From: Diphasiastrum complanatum | Taxonomy: Eukaryota; Streptophyta; Lycopodiopsida; Lycopodiales; Lycopodiaceae | Direction of reading: 5' to 3' | Assembly: GCA_029204225.1 (NCBI GenBank) | Contig: CM055106.1 | Coordinates: forward strand, 43,563,003-43,627,002 | DNA length: 64,000 nt | Part shown: one piece after another, positions 44,206-58,000 of the stretch | Layout of the letters: every line of letters starts with the position of its first letter | How positions within the stretch are numbered: position 1 is the stretch's first letter | Translations under genes and position numbers: made by a program | The notes under the pieces: generated by a model | Database searches by the model: none | The model's input: only the letters and a program-made list of their open reading frames with translations | Told to the model about the DNA's origin: nothing

Positions 44206-45242
44206 GGGAATGCATTCAAGAACATCTTCATAGTCTTCATATTGACACAAAAGCTCTTATAAGCTATTTTGGCCTTTATAAACCATTTTTCATTTCTTGC
44301 TTCCAATCACCCCCAAGATTCAAGTATAGAGACGATTCATGTCTCCATACATTTAACTCACATCTGTTCTATTTCCATGTACACTGACTTAGGGCTTTGC
44401 ATCCTCAACTGTAATTTTAAACTGAAAACTCGGATAATCTTTAGTGAGTAATCAACAATTGCTCCCATTTGGAACTTCGTAAAGGTAAACATAATCCCCA
44501 CCAAGGCAAATTGTCTAATCACCAGGTTCCAAATTCAGTAAAAGCTTTCATCATCAGCACATTGATTTCAGCTCGAAAATGGCTATAATACTTAAGGTAA
44601 ACTTTGCACTGGCAATTATGTTCTCGATCGTTCTTGAACACATTTCGAATCAGTCATTGCTCATCGTTAGAATGCATGGCTTCTTTACCTCTCAAAAGAT
44701 GTTGTATGGTGTTTTTTTGGTATGTGTAAAGCTAAAATCCAAGGAGAGAAATCTTGGGTGTGGACATTTCCTACCAAGATCCTTTTTGAAGCAGTGATTG
44801 ATTAGAGGCTTAAAGTTTTCTTAAGGCACACAAGAAACATCATCTATTGAGTGAAAATGACTATTAAAGTTGATTTAGAATCAGATTCATAATATGTCTG
44901 TAGACAAGCAATATTCTACTATCTAAATGTAGAGCAAAATTCTAGAAGCTCCAACTCAAGTTCAACATGTAGTTACTCTAATATTTCAAAATGTCAACCA
45001 TCCAAAAAGTTGGAATTTTTCTGGATACTTGTCCATCGAAACTTAAAATAAATGAAAGATTGTGGTCAATCTAATATGAGATAAAATCTTTTGAAATATG
45101 GATCCATCTTTGATATTATAGAAACTTGTGAATGAAGGGTCCACCCACCTTTTGTTGTCTTGTTACTCGTAGAAATTTTAAAAAGATATGTCACAATCAA
45201 AATCTTGCATATATTTCTAGGCATTTATTAAATAAAAGAAAC
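44206..45242. other. Unassigned 1-kb module, unit 2
   Basis: Counterpart of 8,442-9,479; no gene recognised. Confidence 0.5.
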
Positions 45243-45554
45243 ACAAAACACAAACACGCCCACGCCCACACCCACACACGAACACACTGATATGTATGTA
45301 TATATACACACACCGACATATGTACACCCACATGTGTACATATGTGGGTGTTTGTATATATACATACATATAAATTTGTTGGTGTGTGTGTGTATGTGTG
45401 TGTGTGTATGTGTGTGCGCACACACATGCACGTGCGTGTAAATAAATTTTATATATTTGACTTGAAGGTTTAGAAAGATCATATGTCATTTTGAAAAGTC
45501 ATTTCTTCTTTATATTTGACTAAGGCTCTGAAGTGTAGAAAGGCGCGCGCGCAT

Positions 45555-45587
<33 letters not shown>

Positions 45588-45765
45588 AACACATTTATAT
45601 GCATGTATGTATAAACACACCCACATATGTACGGTGTGTTTATACATACATGCATATAAATGTGTTGGTGTGTGTGTGTGTGTGTACATATGTACATATG
45701 TGGGTGTGTAATACATACATACATATAAATGTGTTAGTGTGTGTGTGTGTTTGTGTGGCAGCCCG
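45243..45765. repeat. CA/TG repeats with 52-bp perfect inverted arms
   Basis: 45,569-45,620 and 45,634-45,685 are perfect inverted complements around a 13-nt loop, the longest hairpin in the window. They comprise a CA run, CCAACACATTTATATGC and a core shared with 9,803-9,883. Confidence 0.92.
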
Positions 45766-46350
45766 TCATTGGCTGTCCACATCCACATTTCACCACAAAC
45801 GTAAAAAAGTTTGCAAAAAAAAAAAAAAGGCAAGAAACCGAATAAAAGAAAAAAAAACTGGTCCACGCGTACGGCCGTACGGCTGAAAAATGAAAAAAAA
45901 AAAAAAAAAAAACTTCGCACAATGGCATTACGTAGCGGGGGGGGGGGCGAAGCCCTTGGGCCTTCCTTGCTGGTCGGGGCATATCCTCGGGCAAGGGCCC
46001 TCCTAGCAAGGAAGGCCCTCAGGCAGGGCCTTTTCCCCCATGTAAATAGTTTCCAGCAATGAGTGAGCATTAATAATTCACATCAGATTGGTACAATCAC
46101 AGATTAACAAGAGACTAATATTGCGCCTCACTAAAGATTCAGTACTTATTCAGTTTGCAACAGTAAATGAGTCTAAAAAATTCCACAAATCTTCATCGAA
46201 TGTGTACCAACAAAGTCCATATTGTTTCAACATGATTTCAAACAAAGAATACCCATCAAACATTGACTGAATTTGTTCTTGTAACATTTAGCATCTTATT
46301 GTAATGATTCTGAGTTTCACAAATACTCGAAAGGATCACTTGTGGATGAA
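45766..46350. repeat. Poly-A/GC-rich hairpin block and gene fragment, unit 2
   Basis: Counterpart of 9,966-10,572. The 14-bp palindrome CGTACGGCCGTACG and the CCTTCCTTGCT / AGCAAGGAAGG arms are kept. The minus-strand frame of 10,367-10,582 is broken here by a 7-bp deletion at about 46,270. Confidence 0.7.
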
Positions 46351-47337
46351 GAAACTTCATGTTTTTATTAATAAAAGATGGGAAAACCCATCAGATTACA
46401 AAGGAATGCATGTTGAAAGAGTTTAAGGCGAATTGCGATATTGTACAACTACAACAAAGCAACAATCTCATAGAGTATCTACATTAAGCCTACTACTTGG
46501 TGTAAGTCACTAGTTAAGATAGTTGGAAGTTTAGGTAGTGCAGAAAGCTATGAAGCAACTATGACACGTCAAAGTATTGCAAGTGCCTGATGATAATAAG
46601 CCGTAATGATAGATAAAGGTGAGGCACCACGTCCTTGGAGTTTCACTGCAAAACCTGCACAAGATGATAGAAAATCATCAAATTTCTTATGCAGACATCC
46701 ATATGTTTCCAAAGCAAAAGGAATAAAGTCTTCTCCAGGAGTGCGATGTAAATAATCTCGTTCTTTATCTAGAGCTGCATGAGAAGCAGCAGCACACTGA
46801 GTAGTTCAAGCACGGCGAAGAAGGTCAGGCCGTGAAGGATCAGCAACAACAACATCCCCAAGCGTGCAAATCCCCTCGCGCGAAAGAACAAGATCAACTA
46901 TAATTAAAATAATAGTGTGAGGCGGCAGCTCAAGCTGTCCGTCCGGGCAGTGCTCACGTTGTGATGGGCAGTGTGAGCCTTGCTCTGGACCCTTTTCTTT
47001 TAAAATTTCCATCATGTTTTTTTTTTTCGGGCAGGGGTTGCGCTGCCCCATGGGCAGCCTGACCTTGCCCAAAAAAAAAACTCCCCAGTTTTTTAAATTT
47101 TCCTCCCTCCCCTTTGCCCACCCGCCCAAAACCCTGCCCTGCCCTTTACCCACCTGCCCAGGGAAAAAACTCCCAATTTTTTCAAGTTTCCCTCCCTCCT
47201 CTTTGCTCACCCGCCCAAAACCCTGCCCTGCACGCCCAAAACGCCTGCCCGCCCGCACAACTCGCTCCCTCATGCCTTGTTCTCTTTGTGCAAGAACGAA
47301 CGAAGAGCCACTTCTTCATAGCCAAACTTCATTGAAG
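46351..47337 (-). mobile_element. Internally deleted non-LTR derivative with GC-rich insert, unit 2
   Basis: Counterpart of 10,573-11,559, same length and same edges; GC-rich interior at about 46,903-47,273. Confidence 0.75.
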
Positions 47338-47594
47338 AAACTTCCTGTTTTTATTCCTAAAAGATGGGGAAACCCATCAGAGTACAAAAGAATACATGCA
47401 CATTTGCGGGCTCACATCGCTAGTTCTCATTAGAAGGATGAGCGAACTGACGGCTCACACGTTCAAGGACAATGGCTCTTCTCTCCTCCTTGCAAATGCA
47501 CAAGAATCATGCTTATCTGCGCTCCCTCATGTCTTGTTCTCTTTGTGCAAGAACGAACAAAGAGTCACTTCTTCATAACCAAACTTCATTAAAG
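47338..47594 (-). mobile_element. 257-bp non-LTR derivative, unit 2
   Basis: Counterpart of 11,560-11,816, same length, head-to-tail with its neighbours. Confidence 0.75.
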
Positions 47595-49853
47595 ACACTT
47601 CTTGTTTTTATTCATAAAAGATGGGGAAACCCATCAGAGTACAAAGGAATGCATGTAGAAAGTGTAAGGCCATAAGGCGAATTGAGATATTGTACATCAA
47701 TTATAACAAAGCAACAATCTCACAAAGTATCTATATAAAGCCTACTGCTTGATGTAAGTCGCTAGTTAAGACAGTTGGAAGTCTAGGTAGTGCAGGAAGT
47801 TGTGAAGTAGCTGTTCCTGCAACTAAGGCACGTTGAAGTATTGCAAGTGCCTGAGTGCGTTGTAAAGTGATAGAAACTCGTTGACCATAATAAGCCGTAA
47901 TGATAGATAAAGGTGAGGCACCATGTCCTTGGAGCTTCGCTGCAAAACCTGCACAAGATGATAGAAAATCGTCAGATTTCTTATGCAGACACCCATATGT
48001 TTCCAGGGCAAAAGGAATAAAGTCTTCTCCAGGAGTGCGATGTGAATAATCTCTCTCTTTATCTTGAGCTGCATGAGAAGCAATGACACCTTGAGTAGTT
48101 GAAGCACGGCGAAGGAGGTCTGGCCATGAAAGATCAGCAACAACAACATCCCCAAGCGCACGAATCCCCTCGCGTGAAAGAACGAGATCAACTCGATGCC
48201 GAGGCGACTGTGAATCAGACACATGCAAGATGTGGGTTTGCTCCTGGACAACATGAAAGCTGCACTCAATGCCAATCCGTCACGAATGGAATCATGAGTC
48301 GCAGAGTGTGTGCTCCCCACCAGAAGGGCAACATGAGATGAGTGCCAATAGAATCAAGAGGGTTACCACAGGAACATTTTGTCAAACCTACCAGCACTGG
48401 ATCAGGGAGACCCAACCTAAATCAAAGAGCAGTGACAAACAGCTCTGAAGAAAGGCGCAAGTGTGGAACAACAGGGCGCGCAACAAGCCAAGCACCAACA
48501 CCTGGGCCTGCATAAGACAGAAGGCGAGCTCGAGTCTCATCGAAAGGTGAATTACTGAGAAGCTGAGTGAAAGCATGTGAGTGGAAGCACTCCAAGAGAC
48601 ACTTTTAAAAATGAGCATGCTGATGGCTAAGCAAGGTCTCAAAGGGAGGCAAAGAATCTCACACAAGTGGAGGGATGAGTCCTTGGTTGCACGAAGGTGT
48701 TGTTGGAAAGGAAGAATGCTTGTTTTTACATGAGCTACTGAATCAAGAATAATGAGCTTGTTGTCCAACTGAAACTGAGAGATAAGTGCAGAGGCAACAA
48801 GGGCCCGCCCAACTTCCCAAAAAAAAATAGTTGGAGCAATAGAAGCTATGCAAGTAAGACCAACAGATCCGGAAGAAGCGGAAAGAGGGACTTGTCACTT
48901 AACGAATGACAATTGGGAATATGAAAGGATTTTGAACCCGTTAAGTGACCCAAAATATACGATAAAGTATTATCAAAATCCTGTAGCAAACCCAGAACAA
49001 TATCAGGAGAGGGAAAAACACGCCGTAGAATATAACTTGTCCATTGAGTGAAACATTGAGTGAGAATCCCTAGCGCAACTTGAGCATTGCCAAGCTTTGG
49101 TACCAAATCAACGTGACGCCCAAAGTGTCCCGCAAAGAGGAAGCCACAAAGTCCGAGAAACCTATAGGAATACTAAGCACTCGAATCCCATCAACTTGAG
49201 TATTAAAACATGTAGCTAAAGGGAGCTCAAGAAGGAGGCCCTGAGGACACCAAGCAACGCACTTAGAGGGATTCACAGTGAGGCCCAAAATTGAAAGTTG
49301 CTGAGAGAAATGTAGGAAAGCTGGTCGAAATAAATCATTAGCAGGTCCCACAATATGCGTGTCATCAACAATAGAGGGAAACAAACAAGAAGGAAAAGCA
49401 GCAGAAGAAGCTTGCAAAGCTCGAAAGTGTGCCAAAGCAGAAAGAATACCACCCAAGAGATCACCTTGCCTGATACCATCAGCAGAAGGGATAATTGAAA
49501 CATCACTTGAGCGAGAAGCATGACTAAAATATAGATGTGCATCCATGGAATAAAAAGAGTGAACAAACGGGATGAGCTGAGCGAGTGGACCATGAGCCGC
49601 ATGGGCTTCGGGAAACAGAATTGAAAGCATTTTTAACATCCACTTGAAGGACAACCCAATCTGGATGAAGATCCACGGTAGGACACAAAGCATGTACGAC
49701 TGTCTTGCAACTGCTAGGAGTAGCACATCCAAACTGATGAGGAAATAGGAGAGGAATGCATTCAAAAACATCTCTTTGTGCTCCCTCATGCCTTGCTCTC
49801 TTTGTGAAAGAACAAACAAAGAGCCACTTCTTCATAAACAAACTTCATTGAAG
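47595..49853 (-). mobile_element. Non-LTR retrotransposon, most complete copy, unit 2
   Basis: Counterpart of 11,817-14,085. The RT spans about 49,841 down to 48,846 and the endonuclease-like frame 48,228-47,731 (165 codons, with the same R-x-D, D and KxxxY residues). Relative to unit 1 a 10-bp deletion near 49,118 adds a second frameshift in the RT thumb. All RT Asp residues are still encoded. Confidence 0.85.
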
Positions 49854-50887
49854 GGGAATGCATTCAAGAACATCTTCATAGTCTTCATATTGACACAAAA
49901 GCTCTTATAAGATATTTTGGCCTTTATAAACCATTTTCCATTTCTTGCTTCCAATCACCCCCAAGATTCAAGTATAGAGACGATTCATGTCTCCATAAAT
50001 TTAACTCAGATTTGTTCTAATTTCATGTACACTGACTTAGGGCTTTGCATCCTCGACTGTAATTCTGAACTGAAAACTCGGATAATCTTTAGTGAGTAAT
50101 CAACAATTGCTCCCATTTGGAACTTCGTAAAGGTAAACATAATCCCCACCAAGGCAGATTGTCTAATCACTAGGTTTCCAGATTCGGTAAAAGCTTTCAT
50201 CATCAGCACATTGATTTCAACTCAAAAATGGGTATGATACTAAAGGTAAACTTTGGACTGGCAATTATGTTCTCGATTGTTCTTGAACACATTTCAAATC
50301 AGTCATTGCTCATCATTAGAATGCATGGCTTCTTTATCTCTCAATAGATGTTGTATGGTGTTTTTTTGGTATGTGTAAAGCTAAAATCCAACGAGAGAAT
50401 TCTTGGGTGCAAAACTTTCCTACCAAGATCCTTTTTGAGGCAGTTTTATTGATTAGAGACTTAAAGGTTTCTTAAGACACACAAGAAACATTATTTATTG
50501 AGTGAAAATGACTATTAAAGTTGATTTAGAATCAGATTCATAATATGTCTGTAGACAAGAAATATTCTACTTGCTAAATGAGGAGCAAAATTCTAGAAGC
50601 TCCAACTCAAGTTCAACATGTAGCTACTTTAATATTTCAAAATGTCAACCATTTGAAAAGTTGGAATTTTTTTGGATACTTTTCCATCAAAACTTAGAAT
50701 AAATGAAAGATTGTGGTCAATCTAATGTGAGATCAAATCTCTTGAAATATGGAGCCATCTCCAATATTATAGAAACTTGTGAATGAAGGGTCCACCCACC
50801 TTTTGTTGTCTTGTTACTCGTAGAAATTTTATGAGAAAATTTCACATTCAGAATCTTGCATAGATCTCTAGGCATTTATCAAATAAA
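49854..50887. other. Unassigned 1-kb module, unit 2 second copy
   Basis: Counterpart of 14,086-15,119, with the 67-codon minus-strand frame at 50,006-50,209 still open. Confidence 0.5.
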
Positions 50888-51043
50888 ACAAACACAAACA
50901 CGCCCACGCACATGCCCACGCCCACGCCCACACCCACACACCAACACATTGATATGTATGTCTATATACACACACCCGCATATGTACACCCACATGTGTA
51001 CATATGTGGTTGTTTGTATATATACATACATATAAATGTGTTG

Positions 51044-51074
<31 letters not shown>

Positions 51075-51330
51075 CACACACACACACGCGTGTGTGTAAA
51101 TAGGTTTTATATATTTGGCTTGAAAGTTTAGAAAGACCATATGTTACTTTGAAAGGTCATTTCCTCTTTTACACACACACATTTATATGTACGTATGTAT
51201 AAACACACCCACATATGTACATATGTGGGTGTATTTATGCATACATACATATAAATGTGTTGATGTGTGTGTGTGTACATATGTACATATGTGGGTTTTG
51301 TATATGTACATACATATAAATGTGTGTGTA
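50888..51330. repeat. CA/TG repeats with near-perfect palindrome, unit 2
   Basis: Counterpart of 15,120-15,560, palindrome at about 51,178-51,260. Confidence 0.85.
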
Positions 51331-51727
51331 TAAAATAGGTTTATATACCTGACTTCAAAATTTAGAAAGGTCATATCACACCTCTATATGTATTTAACTA
51401 AGGTTTTGAAGTGTAGAAAGGTGATATGTCAAACTAAAAGAGTCAAATCACGATGTATAAAATGTGAAGAGAGGGGAGGAGATGAGCGCATCACAATTGC
51501 ACAAGAGAGAGAGGCGTTGATTTTTCATCTTTTAGGATTTTTTTAGGTTTTCTTAGATTTGAGATGAAAAATAACAATAATGTGAGTTGAGAGAGAGAGA
51601 GAGATTAAATGAACATAGCTCCGGTTGACAAGTCAAGGTCAAACCTTTTAAACACTTTAGTCATAAACCAACAAGAAAAACATAGCTGAAAAGTATACAG
51701 TACTCATAAAACACCATAAAGCAAAAC
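51331..51727. other. GA-rich spacer, unit 2
   Basis: Counterpart of 15,561-15,955; no gene seen. Confidence 0.6.
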
Positions 51728-51928
51728 CTATTTCAAGGCATCCAGCTGGTACCTGCCACCATCCCACCACACAAAACTGTGCAAGTTAGCACAATGGGGA
51801 ACGTGAATAAGAGCCTCCCAATGGGTAATTCCAGGATTAGCCATGTATTGGCTGAGTGAGCTAACAGCAAAAGAGATATTTGGTCTTGTACAGACCATTG
51901 CATACATTCTTGGTTTCATCAACCTCAT
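51728..51928 (-). pseudogene. Copia RT/RNase H junction fragment, unit 2
   Basis: Counterpart of 15,960-16,160; reads YAMVCTRPNISFAVSSLSQ then YMANPGITHWEAL, with Ala where unit 1 has Val. Confidence 0.85.
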
Positions 51929-53610
51929 CCACTAGAATACTCAGATGGTATCCAATATATATATACATGATATTACAGGTGTGCAAATGTGAAAGTACAG
52001 AGTGGATGTATTGTCTGTAAGAGGTCGTGGGTGGCTGCAGTCATTGTCAATCTGTTAGCACAGCTGCATGTGGTGAGGTTGAAAAGGGTGCGACGTCAGT
52101 CAGTACTAAAGTGAACGTTGGTGATGATGCGAAAAGTGCGTCACTTCTTATGAACAGCCTTAGGATTAGATTTACAGGGTGCCTTTGCTTTTAGGGCACC
52201 TTTAGCATTCTGTAAGATAGTGTCCCCTTTTCACCTATGACCATAACATGTGTAAGAACACAGTGTCGCGATTCATTCGTCTTTTCTTCGTCTGTGCGAA
52301 TTTGCGTGTAAATATGCAAACTGCGTGACAACGTTAGTAAATATGCATCATGAATGGAGGCAGACTAAAATGGGATTTAGGAGAGTAGAAGGAGTAAATC
52401 CAACACTCTCTTGCATGACACAATCTCTCTATGTAGTGCATTTACGTTTGAGTTTCAATACCAATAAGATCTTAGAGATTGTGTGGTTTGTCAATATCGG
52501 TTATGAAGAATATCTCAATAATCACAAGTCATATCCTTTTATTAACTTTAAGGTTCAAAGGTTGATTCCACTGGTGTGCATTGGAAAGGACGTATAAGAG
52601 AAAAATCAATCATCGTTTCAATGTGTCTCTCACCGATTGTAGTGAAGAATATAGGAGTTGCATTGTCAAATGAGATTTCCATTCCATGTGTTCTTTTGAT
52701 AAAGAAATGGACAAATGTATCATTGATGTTAAACAACATCAATTTATTGCATGCACAAATTCATACTTATTTTAAGTATCTAATTAATGCTTATGCTAGA
52801 GACAAAAGCATGCATGTTGTCAATGGCTTAGTTTATGGTGAGATGTAATGGGAATTGTACAAAAGCAAATTACAAGTTTTTTATTTGGAGATTGTTTTTC
52901 TTACTTGCGTTCTACAATATACGAAAAAAAAAAATCATACACATCGCAATTATCACCATGGACAAGCGTTGTTTTGTCTAATATGTGAACTTTCAAATGT
53001 TCTTTCTTTGCAATAAGCTATTGTAAAAAAGGTATTATGCTAGTGCTCATGAAGTTTAGGAAATGGATTCTCATATTAAGATATGAGCAAGAATGTTGAT
53101 GATTGTTAGCACAAATTTTCAACGTATCAATGCAAGAAAATACAATATTGCATGCATGTCACCAATGATCAGAACAGATTGTGCGGAAAGAGATTCATAT
53201 TTTGATGTTGTTTCAAAGAAAAACATATGGATAAATACTTAAAATATTACATAATCATATGCTTTATTGAAGGGTTCACGATGGTTGCAGCTCCAGATAT
53301 TTCAGTTTGCTGAGGAGGAAGAAAATTACTCTGATAAAGTTTGACATAAATCCAACCACATTATTGTCGTTTAAGTTTTTCAAGGGTGTACAGTACCTGT
53401 TTCGACTCTCTAAGTGTCTTAATTTTACGTTACAATTCTTGGTTTAATTCCTTGTCGGCTCATTGCCATCTCTATTCACATCAATACTGTAGTAGTCTCT
53501 TGACCGCTAGTAGATGCAGCTAGTAACTATCATTGTGTACTCAATTAAAAATCTCACACACAGCGACAGGCTGAGAATGAGATGTGAAATGTAGTTGATT
53601 AACCACCCAA
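51929..53610. other. Conserved block and downstream flank of GRP copy C
   Basis: Counterpart of 16,190-17,842; no gene recognised beyond the uncertain Cys-rich exon-like stretch. Confidence 0.55.
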
Positions 53611-54351
53611 TCACTGTCCATTTCTGGGAGCAATATTAATTTCCATTACCTTTTCCTCTCCTTCTACCTTTGCCAGCACCATGTCCCGCCCCTTCATCTT
53701 TTCCAGGCCATTTTCGTTTCCCCCTTAGCCACCGCCTCCTGCTCTATTTCCTTGACCACTGCCACCTTTAGAACCACCTGTAGCACCACCACCAATATGT
53801 CCACCTCCAGCTCCACCGCCTTGCCCAACAGCACCTTCGGCACCTAAATCAGAACCACTACCGTTTGAATTTCCAGCTCCCAGATCTTCACCAGAGCCAG
53901 AACCTCTATCATGAGCACTTGTAGCTCCATTGTGTATGCGAACGCCTATTCGAGTTCCAATTTCTGTGCCGGCACCGTTTTCTAGACCCACTCCGATGCC
54001 ATTTCCGAGACCCAATCCAATATTGTTATTCTCATGACCAAGGTCAAGTCCAATTCCAAATTTCTTTCGATCGATTGAATTTAATCCATGATCTGGACTT
54101 CGACTTTGGCTGTCGGCGTAGTATTTGGAATTATCAGAGCTGCCAGCTCCGTGATGTGATGATGCCTCGGACGTTGTTGCAGCAGCATTAGGTTGTGAGT
54201 AACGTAGAACCGTCCGCACGGGCTGAAAGGTGTTATCGCGGTCATGCACTAATTCCACACAAAGCAACCATATACAAGCGATGAAAAGCAATAACTTTCT
54301 TTTAGCTACCTCATTTCTATCCATCTTGCCAATTCGTACTACTATTGTCAT
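53611..54351 (-). pseudogene. Glycine-rich protein, copy C (premature stop)
   Basis: Counterpart of copy A with the same signal peptide and repeats. A TCA-to-TAA change in the GGGGSGG region (about 53,725) truncates the frame to 208 codons. Beyond the stop, the same deletion and reframed end as copy A remain visible down to about 53,611. Several neutral-looking Gly/Ala/Ser substitutions distinguish it from copy A. Confidence 0.75.
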
Positions 54352-54879
54352 GAAAGATTCAACAGATTCATAAACAATACTACAGAAATTGATCAGATAT
54401 TGGCTCGTGGACTTGAGATGCTATAATCCTTTGAAAAGCCTGAGACTCGACAACCTAATCTTCTAGATCTTCTGGCCCTATAATACACAAAATTCTCGAT
54501 GAATCATCATCATCTGGGGCTTGAGGCGCAGTTGATACACCAGCGCTAGCATAGCAAGGAGACGCTAAAATATCTTTTCAAGGCCTTTCCACTCAAATAT
54601 CTTCCTCGACACTAAATTATCTTTTCAAGGCCTTTCCACTCTTTTTTGTCTAAGGACTATAAGCATTCGCATCTTCACAGCTTGGGGGGGACTCAAATGC
54701 ACTCCTCTCAAATGGAATCTTTACTTGACAGGGCGGGGGTGGAGGTCCCCCATATGCATCCGAGGACGTTTCGCTGAGGAAGGGCTTTCATCCAAGAATG
54801 GTAGCCTAAGGCAGAAGTTCCCTCCTACCATGGAACAGTCAAGGATGCGGATCTTCCTTGACACTAAAATATCTTTCTT
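54352..54879 (-). promoter_or_regulatory. Upstream region of GRP copy C
   Basis: Counterpart of 18,584-19,194 with an 88-bp deletion near 54,442. The ATCTTTTCAAGGCCTTTCC direct repeat is kept. Promoter role is inferred. Confidence 0.4.
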
Positions 54880-56085
54880 CAAGTAGAAGCAGGGAATGCA
54901 AGAATTAGTTCCAACAACTCCCATCCCCATCGACAGACCTCAACCTACAACTGTTCCGACAATCGAAGATACCCATGTCACACAATAAGGAGAATCATCA
55001 TCTCAGCAATTGACTTTTGTTCGAAGATTTGTCCAACATCGACAAGAGCCTGATCGTTACATCCCTTAGGCTTTCATCAGTTACGACGGACCGACCTTAA
55101 CAGTAGAAGCTTTGTCGAATTCGAATGCAGACAACTAGTGCACTGCCATGCATGTATAATTACTGATGAAGAACAAGAGCTGGCATCTTGTTGAAGCTCC
55201 TCCTAATGCAAAGATTATCAACACTAAGTGGATCTTTAAGTTGAAGTTCAATCCACACAATTTGATAGCCAAATGGAAAGCTCGACTAGTCGTGAAAGGA
55301 TACGAACAAACCTATGCAATTCACTACACAAAGACTTTCAGTCCAGTTGTAAGACTTCAGTCAATTTGGTCTTTACTTGCTATCGCAGCTGCTGAAGATC
55401 TAGAACTTCATCAGATGGATGTTCAGACTGCTTTTCTGAATGGATACATATAAGAAAATATTTACATCTAGCAACCCAAAGGTTACATCCTTCAAGGCCA
55501 AGAACAAAAAGTGTGTAAGTTGCAGAAAGCTCCCGGTCCAAGGGCCTAGTTCAATAGAATCAATCAATTCTTGTTGTAGCATGACTTCATTCCTAACTCT
55601 GCTGACTCTAATGTCTATCTCAAACATAGAGACTCAAGCTATGTCATAATAACTCTATATTTTCATGATTCTTTGATCATCAACAATTCGAATCAGTTCA
55701 TGAGACAAAGTCGCTATTGTGGAAGGAATTCAAAATGACCGATTCAGGCCCTATACATTACCTTCTCGGAATCAAGATAACCAAAGAAAGAGTAAATAGA
55801 AGTATTACAATAAGCCAAGAAAGGTGTCTGACAAGTGTACTCTACAGGTATGGCATGGAAAACTACAAGTCAATAGACTCTCCTACGGATCTAGGATTCA
55901 AATTGTCGAAGGACATGTGCCAACGACTGAAGTAGAGAAGGGGATGTGCAAATACCCCTATCCATTGATAGTTGGATTGATCATGTATGCCATGGTCTGC
56001 ACACGACCCGATCTTGCCTATGCAGTTAGCACATTGGCATAAGCATTACTAAGGGTAGTAAGATACATTCAAGCATCTAAGCATT
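54880..56085 (+). pseudogene. Copia linker/RT remnant, unit 2 second copy
   Basis: Counterpart of 19,195-20,400: the open RT N-half (55,166-55,453), the same inactive YFHDSL motif and the same join to GRP upstream DNA. Confidence 0.9.
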
Positions 56086-56386
56086 ATGCTCTATGATGAT
56101 AATAAAAACACAAAGGACACTCTACATGTAGCTATCGTTGTTTAAAAAAATCAAAATTTGTACAGACTTTATTACAAGCTAGCCTACATGTAGCTTTTGC
56201 CAAGAATTGTGCAAAAAATAAGCTGCTCAAGAAGATAGAACTTCGTAATTTCAAAATTTTCTATGGTCTCTTAAAATGTTATGTTGAGCTACATGAGGTG
56301 CATGTCCTCCAGAGACTAAGGTTTAAAATCTTAAATATATATATTACTAGTCATAATGCCAAGTGTTTAGTTTTTCTTTTATTATG

Positions 56387-57193
56387 GAGGCAACTCCACG
56401 AGCAAAAATCTCATATAAAATTTCAAGCAAATTTTTGTGAGCCTTCCCACCACAACTCTTATGTGGACATCTAGTAAAGAATTGACACAACACATGGAAA
56501 TTCTTACTAAATGTGCATGTAGATCCAATGTATGGGTGCCACATGCCACATGCACATTCTAGAAAAGATTGCATGTGCGCGGTAATATGTCCTCATTAGC
56601 TGCCACATGTAGATTCACTTAGCAAAAAAATCTAGAAAAGTAAGGTTAAAAATATGCAAAAGCAATAATTTGCATGTGGTAATCTATCCTCATTAGATGC
56701 CACATGCAAATTCACTTAGTAGAAAATCCAAAAAACAAGGTGAAAAAAATGCAAAAGCGATTATTTGCATTTGGCCATTATGTAGAAAAGACAATAAAAC
56801 AACTGCTGACAATGCCTTGGAAAAAATTAATAATGAAATCAACTCATTTTTGGAAGAAATACAAGATGTTTGCAATCAACGATAGGATGTTAATCCAGCT
56901 CATATGATGACGAAGCAAGAGATAAAGATGATGTCACCACCACCCTCACTCGTGATAATTTTCTAATCAGGTTGATGTTGTTTAGGAGGAAACTGAAGAT
57001 GAAAAGATAGAGGAAGCCATGAAAGTACAAGCCCTAGATTTTGTACATAGATGTTAAGGAAAAAAGAGTGGATCTAATCGAAGTAAGAGAAGATAACTTG
57101 ATTGACATTGAGGATGATTTTGATGACGTAGCGAATCATATTTTGTAAAGCTAATCTAAACATTTTGGGTGGTCAAGATTTGAGCACTTACAC
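56387..57193. repeat. Local tandem duplication, first copy (about 0.81 kb)
   Basis: Begins GAGGCAACTCCACGAGC and covers the 97-bp repeat pair and the broken acidic frames. The second copy starts at 57,194 directly after GAGCACTTACAC. Confidence 0.9.
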
Positions 57194-58000
57194 GAGGCAA
57201 CTCCACGAGCAAAAATCTCATATAAAATTTCAAGCAAATTTTTGTGAGCCTTCCCACCACAACTCTTATGTGGACATCTAGTAAAGAATTGACACAACAC
57301 ATGGAAATTCTTACTAAATGTGCATGTAGAGATCCAATGTATGGGTGCCACATGCCACATGCACATTCTAGAAAAGATTGCATGTGCGCGGTAATATGTC
57401 CTCATTAGCTGCCACATGTAGATTCACTTAGCAAAAAAATCTAGAAAAGTAAGGTTAAAAATATGCAAAAGCAATAATTTGCATGTGGTAATCTATCCTC
57501 ATTAGATGCCACATGCAAATTCACTTAGTAGAAAATCCAAAAAACAAGGTGAAAAAAATGCAAAAGCGATTATTTGCATTTGGCCATTATGTAGAAAAGA
57601 CAATAAAACAACTGCTGACAATGCCTTGGAAAAAATTAATAATGAAATCAACTCATTTTTGGAAGAAATACAAGATGTTTGCAATCAACGATAGGATGTT
57701 AATCCAGCTCATATGATGACACCAGAACCCTCACTCGTGATAATTTTCTAATCAGGTTGATGTTGTTTAGGAGGAAACTAAAGATGAAAAGATAGAGGAA
57801 GCCATGAAAGTACAAGCCCTAGATTTTGTACATAGATGTTAAGGAAAAAAAGAGTGGATCTAATCGAAGTAAGAGAAGATAACTTGATTGACATTGAGGA
57901 TGATTTTGATGATGTAGCGAATCATATTTTGTAAAGCTAATCTAAACATTTTGGGTGGTCAAGATTTGAGCACTTATAAAATATTTTATTTTAAATAAAC
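57194..58000. repeat. Local tandem duplication, second copy
   Basis: Direct repeat of 56,387-57,193, offset 807-809 bp. It lacks the GACGAAGCAAGAG segment present in the first copy, as does 21.2 kb. Confidence 0.9.
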
